Shown here piece after piece: positions 51,069-61,136 of a DNA stretch of 64,000 bases; within the stretch, counting starts at the first letter, position 1, and every line of letters begins with the position of its first letter. The translations under genes and the position numbers were made by a program. Source of the stretch: Microbacterium kunmingense (GTDB lineage: Bacteria > Actinomycetota > Actinomycetes > Actinomycetales > Microbacteriaceae); contig NZ_JAKNUS010000003.1 of NCBI RefSeq assembly GCF_023155745.1, forward strand, positions 359,072 to 423,071, in the 5' to 3' direction. Below the pieces are notes generated by a model that made no database searches, was not told the DNA's origin, and was given only the letters and a program-made list of their open reading frames with translations.

Positions 51069-51950
51069 ATGCCGGAGATGCCCGAGGTGCAGGGACTCGT
51101 CGAGTTCCTCCGCGGCCGCCTGACCGACCGCACCGTCACACGCGCCACCGTGGCGAACATCGCCGCGCTGAAGACCTACGACCCGCCGATCACCGCTCTC
51201 GTCGGCGCGACCGTGACCGGCGTCGAGCGACACGGGAAGTTCCTCGACATCGCCACCGCCGGCACGGCGGAGGGCTCTTCCGCGCCGCACCTCGTCTTCC
51301 ACCTCGCCAAGGCGGGCTGGCTGCGGTGGTACGACGCGCTGCCGTCGACGCTCATCCGCCCCGGCAAGACCCCGATCGCGCTGCGTGTCGGCTTCGACGA
51401 CGGCTCGGGCTTCGACCTGACGGAGGCGGGCACGAAGAAGTCGCTCGCCGTCTCGGTCGTCCGCGACCCGGACGAGGTTCCCGGCATCGCCCGGCTCGGC
51501 CCCGATCCTCTCGACCCGGCCTTCGACCGGGACGCGTTCGCGTCGCTCCTGGCGGGACGCAGAACCCAGATCAAGGGGGTGCTGCGCGATCAGTCGATCA
51601 TCGCGGGTGTCGGGAACGCCTACTCCGACGAGATCCTCCACGCCGCGAAGATGTCGCCCTACGCCCTCGCGGCGGGCCTCGACGACGCGGAGATCGATCG
51701 GCTGTACCGGGCGATGACCGACACTCTCGCCGAGGCGTTGGCCGCGGCATCCGGAAAACCACCCGCAGATCTGAAGGACGCCAAGCGTCGCGGGATGCGG
51801 GTGCACGGCCGCCGAGGCGAATCGTGTCCGGTCTGCGGTGACGAGGTGCGCAGCGTCTTCTTCGCCGACAACTCCCTCGAGTACTGCCCCACGTGCCAGA
51901 CCGGTGGGAAGATCCTCGCCGACCGCCGCTTGTCGCGCCTGCTGAAGTGA
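51069..51950 (+). CDS. Fpg/Nei family DNA glycosylase
   Basis: The protein should remove oxidised bases and cut the DNA at the lesion. The 293 residues begin MPEMPEVQGL; proline 2 and glutamate 3 are the catalytic N-terminal residues after methionine removal. The helix-two-turn-helix region reads QIKGVLRDQSIIAGVGNAYSDEIL, and a C-terminal zinc finger has CPVC and CPTC pairs. It belongs to an actinobacterial branch with longer inserts than Fpg (MutM), so specificity cannot be assigned; the usual Nei/Fpg distinction is not clear here. A weak -10-like CAGGAT lies 6 nt before the ATG. Confidence 0.9.
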   Translation: MPEMPEVQGLVEFLRGRLTDRTVTRATVANIAALKTYDPPITALVGATVTGVERHGKFLDIATAGTAEGSSAPHLVFHLAKAGWLRWYDALPSTLIRPGKTPIALRVGFDDGSGFDLTEAGTKKSLAVSVVRDPDEVPGIARLGPDPLDPAFDRDAFASLLAGRRTQIKGVLRDQSIIAGVGNAYSDEILHAAKMSPYALAAGLDDAEIDRLYRAMTDTLAEALAAASGKPPADLKDAKRRGMRVHGRRGESCPVCGDEVRSVFFADNSLEYCPTCQTGGKILADRRLSRLLK

Positions 51951-51973
51951 CGCCGGCGGGGTAACGCGGGCCG

Positions 51974-52016
51974 GAACGACAGCGGGGAGGCCGCCGAAGC
52001 GACCTCCCCGTCGTTC
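51974..52016. terminator. Bidirectional terminator between the glycosylase gene and glpK
   Basis: GAACGAC and CGGGGAGG on the left pair with CCTCCCCG and GTCGTTC on the right, around a 12-nt loop, between two convergent genes. Confidence 0.65.
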
Positions 52017-52025
52017 ACACGAGAG

Positions 52026-53540
52026 TCACGACACGTCTTCGTCGACCCAGTCGAAGGTCTTGGTGACGGCCTTCTTCCAGTTGCGCAGCAGACGCTCGCG
52101 CTCGGCCTCCTCCATCTTCGGCTCCCAACGCCGGTCCTCCTGCCAGTTCTTGGACAGGTCGTCCAGGCCCGACCAGAAGCCGACCGCGAGACCGGCGGCG
52201 TAGGCGGCGCCCAGCGCCGTGGTCTCGGCGACGACCGGCCGCACCACGGGAACCCCGAGGATGTCGGCCTGGAACTGCATCAGCAGGTCGTTGGCGATCA
52301 TGCCGCCGTCGACCTTGAGCTCCGTCAGCGGCACACCCGAGTCGGCGTTGACCGCGTCGATGACCTCGCGGGTCTGGAAGGCCGTGGCCTCCAGCACCGC
52401 GCGGGCGATGTGGCCCTTGTTGACATAGCGGGTGAGACCGACGAGTGCACCCCGGGCGTCGGAGCGCCAGTAGGGGGCGAACAGACCCGAGAACGCGGGC
52501 ACGAAGTACGCCCCGCCGTTGTCTTCCACGCTGGCGGCGAGGGTCTCGACCTCCGGGGCGGAGGAGATGATGCCGAGGTTGTCGCGGAGCCACTGCACGA
52601 GCGACCCGGTGACGGCGATCGAGCCCTCCAGGGCGTAGTGGGCGGGCTCGTCGCCGAGCTTGTACCCCAGGGTGGTCAGCAGACCGTTCTGCGAGTGGAC
52701 GATCTCGGTGTCGGTGTTGAAGATGATGAAGTTGCCCGTGCCGTAGGTGTTCTTCGCCTCGCCACGCTCGAACGCCGCCTGCCCGAAGGTCGCGGCCTGC
52801 TGGTCGCCGAGGATGCCGGCGATCGGCGTCTCGCGCAGCAGGCTCGAGCTCTCGGCCTGGCCGTAGACCTCGGACGAGCTGCGGATCTCCGGCATCATCG
52901 ACAGCGGAACACCGAAGATGTCGAGGATGTCCTCGCGCCAGGTCAACGTCTCGAGGTCCATGAACAGGGTCCGCGAGGCGTTGGTGACGTCGGTGGCGTG
53001 CACACCGCCGTCGACTCCGCCGGTGAGGTTCCACAGCACCCAGGTGTCGGTCGTGCCGAAGAGCAGGTCGCCGCGCTCGGCGCGCTCGCGCGCCCCCTCG
53101 ACGTTCTCGAGGATCCAGACGATCTTGGTGCCCGAGAAGTAGGTCGCCAGCGGCAGACCGACCGTCGACTTGAACCGTTCGGTGCCGCCGTCGGCGGCCA
53201 GCTTGTCGACGATGCTCTGCGTGCGGGTGTCCTGCCAGACGATGGCGTTGTAGACCGGCTCGCCGGTGTTCTTGTCCCAGACCACGGCGGTCTCACGCTG
53301 GTTGGTGATACCGATCGCCGCGATGTCGTGCCGGGTCAGGTCGGCCTTGGACAGTGCCTGACCGATCACCTCTCGGGTGTTCCGCCAGATCTCCATCGGG
53401 TCGTGCTCGACCCACCCGGCCCTCGGGAAGATCTGCTCGTGCTCGAGCTGACCGCTCTGGATGATGCTGCCGGACTTGTCGAAGATGATCGCGCGCGTGG
53501 ACGTGGTGCCCTGGTCGATCGCGAGGATGTAGTCGGCCAT
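52026..53540 (-). CDS. glpK: Glycerol kinase
   Basis: GlpK phosphorylates glycerol to sn-glycerol-3-phosphate. The 504-residue FGGY kinase has [65 protein letters not shown] and the C-terminal ATP-binding [20 protein letters not shown]. The ATG at 53540 follows GGGAG. It is the last gene of the glycerol set, 91 bp after glpF, and ends at a bidirectional terminator. Confidence 0.97.
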   Translation of the reverse strand: MADYILAIDQGTTSTRAIIFDKSGSIIQSGQLEHEQIFPRAGWVEHDPMEIWRNTREVIGQALSKADLTRHDIAAIGITNQRETAVVWDKNTGEPVYNAIVWQDTRTQSIVDKLAADGGTERFKSTVGLPLATYFSGTKIVWILENVEGARERAERGDLLFGTTDTWVLWNLTGGVDGGVHATDVTNASRTLFMDLETLTWREDILDIFGVPLSMMPEIRSSSEVYGQAESSSLLRETPIAGILGDQQAATFGQAAFERGEAKNTYGTGNFIIFNTDTEIVHSQNGLLTTLGYKLGDEPAHYALEGSIAVTGSLVQWLRDNLGIISSAPEVETLAASVEDNGGAYFVPAFSGLFAPYWRSDARGALVGLTRYVNKGHIARAVLEATAFQTREVIDAVNADSGVPLTELKVDGGMIANDLLMQFQADILGVPVVRPVVAETTALGAAYAAGLAVGFWSGLDDLSKNWQEDRRWEPKMEEAERERLLRNWKKAVTKTFDWVDEDVS

Positions 53541-53631
53541 GCTTGATACTCCCTTGTGTGTGGCGTGGTGATGTGTCGTCTGTGTTGCGGGTGACGGGTA
53601 CGCTGCGTCGTCGGGCAGCGGATGCCGGGAC

Positions 53632-54390
53632 TCAGCCGAGGATCGGCATCAGCGGGATCGCGGCGAAGCCGGCGAGGACACCGCCGATGATCGGTCCGAC
53701 GATCGGGACCCACGAGTAGCTCCAGTCGCTGCCGCCCTTGTTCTTGATCGGCAGGATCGCGTGGGCGATGCGGGGGCCGAGGTCGCGCGCGGGGTTGATC
53801 GCGTATCCGGTGGGGCCACCGAGCGAGGCGCCGATGCCGACGACGAGCAGGGCGACGGGAAGGGCTCCGAGGGCCGCGAGACCTGACGGGTCGCCGTTTC
53901 GGCCGAAGCCGATCACGACGAAGACCAGGACGAAGGTGCCGATGATCTCGGTGACGAGGTTCCAGCCGTAGGTGCGGATCGCAGGGCCCGTGGAGAAGAC
54001 ACCGAGCTTGGTGGCCGCGTCCTCCTCGGCGTCGAAGTGCTTCTTGTACGCCGCCCAGGCCAGCACGGCGCCGATGAAGGCGCCGATCATCTGCGCGCCG
54101 ATGTACACGAGGATCGAGAGGGGTCCGACCGGCACGCCCTGGCCGAACTCGGTCGCGCCGTTGGCGACGAGCCCCAGCGTCACCGCGGGGTTCAGGTGAG
54201 CGCCGGAGACGTAGGCGACGGTGACACCGGCGAAGACCGCAAGGCCCCAGCCGAAGTTCACCAGCAGGAAGCCGCCGGCAAAGCCCTTTGTCTTCGTCAG
54301 GGCGACGTTGGCGACGACGCCACAGCCCAGGAGGGTCAGCAGCATCGTGCCGATCACCTCCGAGGTGAAGACGATACCCAGATTGTCCAC
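53632..54390 (-). CDS. glpF: Glycerol uptake facilitator (aquaglyceroporin)
   Basis: GlpF lets glycerol diffuse through the membrane. The 252-residue MIP family protein has six membrane helices and the two pore motifs: N67-P68-A69 in [12 protein letters not shown] and NPA in [13 protein letters not shown]. The aspartate after the second NPA-R is a mark of glycerol-permeable members. The GTG at 54390 has only a weak ribosome-binding sequence. Confidence 0.95.
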   Translation of the reverse strand: MDNLGIVFTSEVIGTMLLTLLGCGVVANVALTKTKGFAGGFLLVNFGWGLAVFAGVTVAYVSGAHLNPAVTLGLVANGATEFGQGVPVGPLSILVYIGAQMIGAFIGAVLAWAAYKKHFDAEEDAATKLGVFSTGPAIRTYGWNLVTEIIGTFVLVFVVIGFGRNGDPSGLAALGALPVALLVVGIGASLGGPTGYAINPARDLGPRIAHAILPIKNKGGSDWSYSWVPIVGPIIGGVLAGFAAIPLMPILG

Positions 54391-54503
54391 ATTGACCTAC
54401 TTTCGTCGTGCGGCCCCAATGCCGCGTCAGGGATGGTCGCCGAGAAGCGCGTCGCCCGGCGACCGGGGCGACATGACCGGCGCCGAGGCGCCGGTCATGA
54501 CGT

Positions 54504-56237
54504 TCATGAGAGTACGGCGTCCTGCGTCAGATCGACACCATGCCGCTCCGCGAGGAAGCGGGCGCTGGCGGCGACTTCTTCGGCGCGTCGGTCGGCATCC
54601 CAGCCGAGGGTGTCGCCGACGACCTCGGCGAGCTCCTGCAGGACGGGCATGGTGACCGCCCCGACGAACGCGACGCTCGTGCGGCGCAGGAGCACGTCGA
54701 TGAGGTGGACGACGTACTCGGTGCGCGTGAGGTACGAGATCTCCCCGGTGCTGTAGTCGGGCAGCGTCCGCAGCGGTCGGTCGTCCTCGGGCAGCGCCTC
54801 GATGAGGGCAGCGGCGCGGGTGCCGTAGCGCTCCAGCAGCTGATCGGTGCGCGCCGCATCGAGGTGACCCCGGTGGCTTTCGACCCAGGTCGCCCGGGCG
54901 CGCTGGGTACGGGGGTACCCCTCCGCGCCGCCGATCATGAGCCCTGCGGTGCTGCGCACCCGGCGACGTCCGAGAATGCCCAGGACGCGATCGGAGAGCT
55001 GCTCGCCCAGAGCCCGGAAGGTCGTCCACTTGCCGCCGACGAGGCTGAGCACCGTCGTCTGCGGACGGCCGGCGGCCGTGGCCTGCTCGACGCGGTAGTC
55101 GCGCGAGACGAACCCGGGCTGGGTGTCGTCGTGGCGCGGGAGGGGGCGGACGCCCGCGAATCGGTAGACGATCTCCGAGCGGTCGACGGGGATGTCGGGG
55201 AAGACGTGCTTGATGAGGTCGAAGAAGTAGTCGATCTCCTCGTCGGTGCACAGCGCGGGCGTGCGCATGTCGTGGTCGATGTCTGTCGTCCCCACCATGA
55301 CGCGCCCCTTCAGCGGGTAGATGAGCACGATGCGGCCGTCTTCGTGTTCGAAGAAGATCTCGCGGCCTCCGGTCGCCTCGCGCAACGCCGGGTTGTCCAG
55401 GACGATGTGCGACCCCTTCGTGCCCCCCATGTAGGAGGTGTCGCGACCGAGTGACTCGTTGGTCAGGTCGGTCCAGGGGCCGGAGGCGTTGACGACGACG
55501 TCGGACGTGAGGTCGAACTCCTCCCCGGTCACCTCGTCGCGCACGCGCAGACCGGACGCCGACATGCCGACGGCCGTGAGGTAGTTCGCCGCGCGGGCGT
55601 GGGGGCCTGCGGCCAGCCCGTCGTAGAGCACGTCGAGGGCGAGCCGCTCGGGGTCGTGCATGCTGGCGTCGAAGTAGGTGGCGGTGTACTTCACGTCGCC
55701 GTTGAGCGAGGGCAGCTCCGAGAGCGAGCGCTTGCGTCCGTAGAAGCGGTGGCGCGGCACGGCGCCGCCGTCTCGCGAGAAGAAGTCGTAGATCGTCAGG
55801 CCGACCTTGATCAGCAGCGCACCGCGCTCGGAGGGCTTGCCCTGCTTGTGGGTGAGGAAGCGCAGGGGCGCGGAGAACAGACCCGAGAAGGTGGAGAAGA
55901 TCGGCACCGTCGTGGGGAGCGGGCGGACATAGTGCGGCGCGGTCTTGATGAGGGCGTTGCGCTCGACGACCGACTCCCGCACCAGGCGGAACTCGCCGTT
56001 CTCGAGGTAGCGGATACCGCCGTGGATCATGTGCGACGACGCGCTCGAGGCGCCCGAGACGAAGTCGTCGCGCTCGACGAGAATCACCTTCACGCCCTGC
56101 AACGCCAGATCTCGGAACGTCGCGATGCCGTTGATGCCTCCGCCGATGATGACGACATCGGCCGTCGGGTCCGCAGCGATCGCGCGCACCTCGGCGCGCT
56201 GCGACGTGGGCTCTGAGGAAGCGGGCTGGCTGCTCAT
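54504..56237 (-). CDS. glpD: Aerobic glycerol-3-phosphate dehydrogenase
   Basis: GlpD oxidises glycerol-3-phosphate to dihydroxyacetone phosphate and feeds electrons to quinones. The 577 residues open with a 25-residue polar stretch, then the FAD motif DVVIIGGGINGIATFRDLALQG and SGASSASSHMIHGGIRYLE. Later parts contain VVNASGPWTDLTNESLG and GTTDIDHDMRTP. The ATG at 56237 follows GAGAGGAG. The gene lies first in the glpD-glpF-glpK series and is divergent from the SorC-type regulator. Confidence 0.96.
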   Translation of the reverse strand: MSSQPASSEPTSQRAEVRAIAADPTADVVIIGGGINGIATFRDLALQGVKVILVERDDFVSGASSASSHMIHGGIRYLENGEFRLVRESVVERNALIKTAPHYVRPLPTTVPIFSTFSGLFSAPLRFLTHKQGKPSERGALLIKVGLTIYDFFSRDGGAVPRHRFYGRKRSLSELPSLNGDVKYTATYFDASMHDPERLALDVLYDGLAAGPHARAANYLTAVGMSASGLRVRDEVTGEEFDLTSDVVVNASGPWTDLTNESLGRDTSYMGGTKGSHIVLDNPALREATGGREIFFEHEDGRIVLIYPLKGRVMVGTTDIDHDMRTPALCTDEEIDYFFDLIKHVFPDIPVDRSEIVYRFAGVRPLPRHDDTQPGFVSRDYRVEQATAAGRPQTTVLSLVGGKWTTFRALGEQLSDRVLGILGRRRVRSTAGLMIGGAEGYPRTQRARATWVESHRGHLDAARTDQLLERYGTRAAALIEALPEDDRPLRTLPDYSTGEISYLTRTEYVVHLIDVLLRRTSVAFVGAVTMPVLQELAEVVGDTLGWDADRRAEEVAASARFLAERHGVDLTQDAVLS

Positions 56238-56326
56238 CGGGACTCCTCTCGCGGCGTCCCCTTGCGCGACACCGCATCATCTGGATGAATACATCCTGAA
56301 CCCGCCCGAACGTCAGTGCAATCATC

Positions 56327-56342
56327 TTGCACATATGTGCAA
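56327..56342. promoter_or_regulatory. Perfect 16-bp palindromic operator candidate
   Basis: TTGCACATATGTGCAA is identical to its reverse complement. It lies 11 nt before the regulator's start codon and 89 bp from the divergent glpD start. A second, near-perfect palindrome (GGATGAATACATCC, 56283-56296, 12 of 14 matching) lies between it and glpD. Both are likely binding sites for the adjacent regulator. Confidence 0.65.
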
Positions 56343-56353
56343 AGGAGAGGATG

Positions 56354-57373
56354 ATGCCGAAATCGGCCGACATCTCGGAGACCGTCCTCCCCGAGCGGAC
56401 CCGGGACGCCCTGCGCGCGGCGCAGCTGTACTACATGCAGGACCTCACGATGGACGCCATCGCCCGGGAGTTGCGCACCTCGCGGTCATCCGTCTCTCGT
56501 CTCCTGAGCCAGGCGCGCGAGACCGGACTGGTCGAGATCGTCATCCACTCCCCGCTGGAGGGCCCCACCCGGTTGGCCGCCGACATCCGCGACCGTTTCA
56601 GGGTGACCGCGCACATCGTGCCGGTGCCCGACCGCGCGAGCGATGTGGAGCGGCTCGACAGGGTCGCCCTCTCGGCGGCCCGCACCCTCGCCAGCTGGGT
56701 CGATTCCAATCAGAGCGTCGGGATCGCCTGGGGGTCGACGATCGGGGCGGTCAGCCGTCACCTCCCGCGGCGCGTGACGCACAACACCGAGGTCGTGCAG
56801 CTCAACGGCGCCGGCAACATGCGCACCACCGGCATCATGTACGCCAGCGAACTGCTCAGTCGCTTCGGCGACGCCTTCGGCGCGCAGGTGCATCAGTTCC
56901 CCGTGCCGGCGTTCTTCGACGACCCGGAGACCAAGCGCGCCTTCTGGCGCGAACGCTCGATCAGGCGGGTGCTGGAGATGCAGGCGAGCCTGGATCTGGC
57001 GGTCTTCGGCGTGGGATCGCCGTTCGCCGAGGTGCCGAGCCACGTCTATCAGGGCGGGTACTTGGATGCCGAGGACTATCGGGCCCTCAGCCGCGAGCAC
57101 GTCGTCGGCGACGTGGCCACCGTGTTCTACCGCGCCGACGGGTCCAGCGACGGCATCCCGCTGAACGAACGTGCGACGGGGCCCGATTTCTCGGTGCTGC
57201 GTCGCGCCCCGCGGCGGGTCGGCATCGTCGCCGGCCGCGCGAAGGTGCCGAGCCTGCGTGGCGCCCTGCGCGCGGGCCTCATCACCGACGTCATCCTCGA
57301 CGAATCCACCGCACGCGACCTCGCCGCGACACCCCGCGACGGCGGCGGTCCGCGCGCGCATGCGCGGGAATGA
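56354..57373 (+). CDS. SorC/DeoR-type sugar-binding transcriptional regulator
   Basis: The 339-residue regulator has an N-terminal helix-turn-helix (MDAIARELRTSRSSVSRLLSQARETGLVEI) and a C-terminal effector domain of the SorC/DeoR-like sugar-phosphate binding fold, with IAWGSTIGAVSRHLP, LNGAGNM, VFGVGSPFA and a GIPLNERATG-like phosphate region. The ATG at 56354 has an AGGAG at good spacing; the ATG at 56351 is also possible. A perfect palindrome overlaps its leader, pointing to autoregulation. It is divergent from glpD, so control of the glycerol genes by a three-carbon or sugar phosphate is plausible; it is not a GlpR (classical DeoR) type. Confidence 0.88.
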   Translation: MPKSADISETVLPERTRDALRAAQLYYMQDLTMDAIARELRTSRSSVSRLLSQARETGLVEIVIHSPLEGPTRLAADIRDRFRVTAHIVPVPDRASDVERLDRVALSAARTLASWVDSNQSVGIAWGSTIGAVSRHLPRRVTHNTEVVQLNGAGNMRTTGIMYASELLSRFGDAFGAQVHQFPVPAFFDDPETKRAFWRERSIRRVLEMQASLDLAVFGVGSPFAEVPSHVYQGGYLDAEDYRALSREHVVGDVATVFYRADGSSDGIPLNERATGPDFSVLRRAPRRVGIVAGRAKVPSLRGALRAGLITDVILDESTARDLAATPRDGGGPRAHARE

Positions 57374-57394
57374 ATTCGGCGATGCCGCGTTGAC

Positions 57395-57400
57395 TACACT
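57395..57400 (+). promoter_or_regulatory. -10 box of the riboflavin operon
   Basis: TACACT sits about 12 nt before the first base of the FMN riboswitch, so the transcript would begin just upstream of the aptamer. Confidence 0.5.
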
Positions 57401-57411
57401 CGTGAGCAGCA

Positions 57412-57570
57412 ACGTGCTCCGGGGTCGGTGAGAATCCGAACCGGCGGTGACAGTCCGCGAGCGACGGCGTCCTCCCCGAAAGGGTGACGCCCGACCTGAC
57501 CCGGTGGAATTCCGGGACCGACGGTGATGCGAGGGATGGTCCTCGCGAGTCCGGATGGGAGGAAGCACGT
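57412..57570 (+). ncRNA. FMN riboswitch (RFN element)
   Basis: The conserved aptamer segments appear in order: GGGGTCGGTGAGAATCCGAA, CCGGCGGTGACAGTCCGCGA, GACCCGGTGGAATTCCGGGA, CCGACGGTGA and AGTCCGGATGGGAGGAAGC. The closing P1 stem pairs ACGTGCT (57412-57418) with AGCACGT (57564-57570) perfectly. It should bind FMN and repress the rib operon. A CAGGCG-CCTG-CGCCTG hairpin follows directly and may be part of the expression platform. The 71-nt stretch from there to ribD holds no other gene. Confidence 0.95.
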
Positions 57571-57641
57571 CAGGCGCCTGCGCCTGTCGTACCCGTGCCC
57601 CGGGGCCCCTATGGGTCGACTGGATGGACGAGGGAAGACGG

Positions 57642-58685
57642 ATGACGGTGCGAGACGTCGAGCGCGACGCGATGCGTCGCGCTCTCGCGCTGGCCGTCAA
57701 CGGCCCGGTGGGATACAACCCCCAGGTGGGCGCGGTGATCCTCTCCCCCGACGGCCGGATCCTCGCCGAGGGATGGCACCGCGGTGCCGGCACCCCCCAC
57801 GCCGAGGTCGACGCGCTCTCCCACCTCTCCCCCGAACAGGCCCGCGGCGCGACGGCCGTGGTGACGCTCGAACCCTGCAATCACACCGGCCGGACCGGCC
57901 CCTGCGCGCAGGCGCTCCTCGCCGCCGGGATCTCCCGCGTGCTCTACGCGGTCGACGACCCGGGGGTCGTCTCCGCCGGCGGCGCCGACACCCTCCGTGC
58001 GGCGGGCGTGGAGGTCGAAGCCGACGTGCTCGGCGACGAGGGCCGCGAACTGCTGGCCTCCTGGCTGACGGTCCAGCGCCTGGGCCGCCCGCATGTCACC
58101 GTCAAATGGGCGCAGTCCCTCGACGGCCGCGCCGCGGCATCCGACGGGACCAGCCAGTGGATCACCGGAGCCGCCGCGCGGGAGGACGTGCACCGACGCC
58201 GAGCGGCGGCGGATGCGATCGTCGTCGGCACCGGCACGGTGCTCGCCGACGACCCGTCGCTGACCGCCCGCGACGGCGCCGGGGCGCTGCTCGCCCACCA
58301 GCCCCGCCCCGTCGTCATCGGCGAGCGCGCCACCCCTGCCGATGCGGCCGTGCGGCGGCATCCCCGCGCCCCGATCTTCTCCTCCTCGCGCGACCTTGCG
58401 CGGGTGCTGAACGACCTCCGGCGCGAGGGTGTGCACCGCGTCTTCGTGGAGGGCGGTCCCACCCTCGCCTCCGCGTTCGTGCGCCAAGGCCTTGTCGACG
58501 AGGTGCTCGCCTACGTCGCGCCCGTCCTCCTCGGCGGCCCGCGGCTCGCCCTCGGCGACATCGGCGTCGACTCGATCGGCGGCGCCGTCCGCCTCGCCCT
58601 CTCCTCCGTCGAACGGCTCGGCGACGACCTCCTCCTCGTCGCCCACCCCGTGACGACCCCACCCGCGAACGCGAAGGACAGCTGA
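57642..58685 (+). CDS. ribD: Bifunctional diaminohydroxyphosphoribosylaminopyrimidine deaminase/reductase
   Basis: RibD carries out the second and third steps of riboflavin synthesis. The 347 residues include the deaminase zinc motifs TPHAEVDAL and VTLEPCNHTGRTGPCAQAL, then the reductase domain with VKWAQSLDGRAAASDGTSQWI and FVEGGPTLASAFVRQGLVDE. I start at the ATG at 57642, which follows GAGGGA; the upstream in-frame ATGs at 57555 and 57624 lie in the riboswitch or its platform. It overlaps ribE by 1 nt. Confidence 0.95.
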   Translation: MTVRDVERDAMRRALALAVNGPVGYNPQVGAVILSPDGRILAEGWHRGAGTPHAEVDALSHLSPEQARGATAVVTLEPCNHTGRTGPCAQALLAAGISRVLYAVDDPGVVSAGGADTLRAAGVEVEADVLGDEGRELLASWLTVQRLGRPHVTVKWAQSLDGRAAASDGTSQWITGAAAREDVHRRRAAADAIVVGTGTVLADDPSLTARDGAGALLAHQPRPVVIGERATPADAAVRRHPRAPIFSSSRDLARVLNDLRREGVHRVFVEGGPTLASAFVRQGLVDEVLAYVAPVLLGGPRLALGDIGVDSIGGAVRLALSSVERLGDDLLLVAHPVTTPPANAKDS

Positions 58686-59329
58686 TGTTCACCGGAATCA
58701 TCGAAGAGATCGGCGCCGTCACCGCCGTCACCCCGTCCGGCGACGGTCTGCGACTGACGGTGCGCGCCCCGAAGGCGGTCTCCGACGCGGGTCACGGCGA
58801 CTCGATCGCCGTCAGCGGCGTGTGCCTGACCGTCGTCGACCGCGGCGAGGACTGGTTCACCGCCGACGTCATGCGCCAGACCCTCGACATGTCCACTCTG
58901 GCCGGCGTCGCCGCGGGCCGCGCGGTGAACCTGGAGCGCGCGACGGCCGCGCACGGGCGGCTGGGCGGTCACATCGTGCAGGGCCACATCGACGGCACCG
59001 GCACGGTGATCGACGTGCGGCCCGGGGCCCAGTGGCGGGTCGTGCGCATCGCCCTTCCCGCGCACCTCGCCCCGCTCGTCGTCGACAAGGGTTCGATCGC
59101 CGTCGACGGGGTCTCTCTCACCGTCAGCGCCGTGAGCGCGCCCGAGGCCGCCGAGCCGTGGTTCGAGGTCTCGCTCATCCCCGAGACCCTGGAGGCCACC
59201 ACCCTCGGCTCCCGCGAGGCCGGCGACGCCGTCAACCTCGAGACCGACATCCTGGCGCGGCACGTGCAGCGCCTTCTCGCATTCCCCCTGACGGCGCCCG
59301 CCGTCCCGACAGAAGGAGGCTCCCGATGA
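58685..59329 (+). CDS. ribE: Riboflavin synthase alpha chain
   Basis: The enzyme dismutates two lumazines to riboflavin. The 214 residues show the two repeated barrels: the start MFTGIIEEIGAV, SIAVSGVCLTVV in the first half, GGHIVQGHIDGTG between them, and SIAVDGVSLTVSAV in the second half. Start overlaps the ribD stop (TGATG); the stop overlaps the ribBA ATG. Confidence 0.96.
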   Translation: MFTGIIEEIGAVTAVTPSGDGLRLTVRAPKAVSDAGHGDSIAVSGVCLTVVDRGEDWFTADVMRQTLDMSTLAGVAAGRAVNLERATAAHGRLGGHIVQGHIDGTGTVIDVRPGAQWRVVRIALPAHLAPLVVDKGSIAVDGVSLTVSAVSAPEAAEPWFEVSLIPETLEATTLGSREAGDAVNLETDILARHVQRLLAFPLTAPAVPTEGGSR

Positions 59330-60600
59330 GCCTTTCGCCCCTCTCCGACGCCCTCGACGCCCTGCGCGCGGGCAAGCCCGTCATCGTCGTCGACGATGAG
59401 AACCGCGAGAACGAGGGAGACATCATCCTCTCCGCGGCGCTCGCGTCCCCCGAATGGGTGGCGTGGACGGTGCGCTGGTCCAGCGGCTTCGTCTGCGCGC
59501 CGATGCCCGCCGACTGGGCCGACCGGCTCGATCTGCCGCCGATGGTGGAGGTCAACGAAGACGCCCGGGGCACCGCGTACACCGTGAGCGTCGACGCCGC
59601 CGACCGCATCTCCACGGGCATCAGCGCGAGCGATCGCGCCCACACCCTCAACGTGCTGGCCGATGTCGAGTCGACGCCGAGCTCGGTCATCCGCCCCGGG
59701 CACATCCTGCCGCTGCGCGCGGTCGACGGCGGGGTGCGCGAGCGCGCCGGGCACACCGAGGCCGCCGTCGAGCTGATGAAGCTCGCGGGCCTTCCGCCGG
59801 TCGGCGCGATCGCCGAGGTCGTCGCCGAGGACGGATCGATGATGCGGATGCCGGGCCTGGTCGATCTCGCGGCCCGCGATGGCATCCCGCTCATCACGAT
59901 CGAGCAGCTCATCGCCCACCTCGACGAGGTCGACCCCGTCGACGCGTCCGCCCACGGCGCCCAGCGTCGTCGAGTGAGCCTGCGCGCCGAGGCCACGGTG
60001 CCCACGTCGCACGGCGAGTTCCGGTTCCGGGCGTACAAAGACCGTGTGACCGGCACCGATCACGTCGCGGTCATCTCGGGTGAACTCACCGACGCGGCAC
60101 CGCTCGTGCGGGTGCACTCGGAATGCCTCACCGGCGAGGCCTTCGGCTCACTGAAGTGCGAGTGCGGTCCGCAGCTGGATGCGGCGCTGGACGCCATCGA
60201 ACGGGACGGCGGCGTGGTCATCTACATGCGCGGCCACGAGGGGCGCGGAATCGGGCTCATCAACAAGCTCCGCGCGTACAGCCTGCAGGAACGAGGGCTC
60301 GACACCGTCGACGCGAATCTCGCCCTCGGCCTGCCCGCCGATGCCCGCGACTACGCCGCCGCCGCCGGCATCCTCGCCGACCTCGGCATCGAGAAGGTGC
60401 GGCTGCTGACCAACAACACCGACAAGGTCGCGCAGCTGCGCGGGTTCGGTCTGGACATCATCGAGCAGGTGCCGCTCCTCGTCGGCGTCGGTCCGAACAA
60501 CCACCAGTACCTGGCCACGAAGCGCGACCGCATGGGGCACATCATCGACGAGGGCGATCTGGCCGAGGCCATCGCCCACATGAAGGAGGGGGTCGCGTGA
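59326..60600 (+). CDS. ribBA: Bifunctional DHBP synthase/GTP cyclohydrolase II
   Basis: RibBA makes both riboflavin precursors. Residues 1-205 are 3,4-dihydroxy-2-butanone-4-phosphate synthase ([47 protein letters not shown]). The rest is GTP cyclohydrolase II with the zinc cysteines in [18 protein letters not shown] and the signature [18 protein letters not shown]. The first motif has the usual acidic loop; W49 and nearby residues ([11 protein letters not shown]) deviate mildly from consensus. A strong AAGGAGG precedes the ATG. Confidence 0.96.
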   Translation: MSLSPLSDALDALRAGKPVIVVDDENRENEGDIILSAALASPEWVAWTVRWSSGFVCAPMPADWADRLDLPPMVEVNEDARGTAYTVSVDAADRISTGISASDRAHTLNVLADVESTPSSVIRPGHILPLRAVDGGVRERAGHTEAAVELMKLAGLPPVGAIAEVVAEDGSMMRMPGLVDLAARDGIPLITIEQLIAHLDEVDPVDASAHGAQRRRVSLRAEATVPTSHGEFRFRAYKDRVTGTDHVAVISGELTDAAPLVRVHSECLTGEAFGSLKCECGPQLDAALDAIERDGGVVIYMRGHEGRGIGLINKLRAYSLQERGLDTVDANLALGLPADARDYAAAAGILADLGIEKVRLLTNNTDKVAQLRGFGLDIIEQVPLLVGVGPNNHQYLATKRDRMGHIIDEGDLAEAIAHMKEGVA

Positions 60601-61073
60601 GCGGCAAGGGAGCACCGATCGCGGTCGACGAGATCGACGGCGCCGGCCTGCGGGTGGTCGTCGTCGCCGGCACCTGGCACGCGACCATCACCGACGGCCT
60701 GATCGCCGGCGTCGAGCGTGTTCTCGACGCATCGGGGGCCGACTACCGCCTGGTCCGGGTGCCGGGGTCGTTCGAGCTTCCCGTCGCCGCGAAGGCGGCG
60801 CTGGAGGCCGGCGCCGATGCCGTCGTGGCCCTCGGCGTGATCATCCGCGGCGGGACCCCGCACTTCGAGTACGTCTCGGCCGCCGCGACCGACGGTCTCA
60901 CCCGGGTGGCGCTGGACACCGGCAAGCCCGTCGGCTTCGGTGTTCTCACCCTCGACGACGAGCAGCAGGGCCTCGACCGCGCTGGGCTCGAGGGCTCGAA
61001 GGAGGACAAGGGCGCCGAGGCCGCGGACGCGGCCCTGCGCACCGCGCTGGTCCTCCGCGCACTGCGCGGCTGA
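60597..61073 (+). CDS. ribH: 6,7-dimethyl-8-ribityllumazine synthase
   Basis: RibH condenses the pyrimidine and butanone phosphate precursors to lumazine. The 158 residues have the family motifs [50 protein letters not shown] with the catalytic histidine, and [16 protein letters not shown]. The GTG overlaps the ribBA stop (GTGA). It closes the riboflavin operon. Confidence 0.96.
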   Translation: MSGKGAPIAVDEIDGAGLRVVVVAGTWHATITDGLIAGVERVLDASGADYRLVRVPGSFELPVAAKAALEAGADAVVALGVIIRGGTPHFEYVSAAATDGLTRVALDTGKPVGFGVLTLDDEQQGLDRAGLEGSKEDKGAEAADAALRTALVLRALRG

Positions 61074-61136
61074 CCCCTCGCCACTCCGCACCTCCCCTCA
61101 CCACCCCCTCCACCCCTCTCCTCCCCCTCCGGTTCG

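Noticed and set aside
49905..51806. Long repetitive proteins predicted across the 73-bp array on both strands, with repeated peptides such as GGENGRIR and ATIFATSIPDA
   Set aside because: The 73-bp period is not a multiple of 3, so all frames stay open and cycle through the same peptides. No start signals or codon bias support coding, and the frames run into unrelated genes.
56327..56353. TTG at 56327 as the start of the SorC-type regulator
   Set aside because: It would put the 16-bp palindrome and the AGGAG ribosome-binding sequence inside the coding region. The ATG at 56354 fits better.
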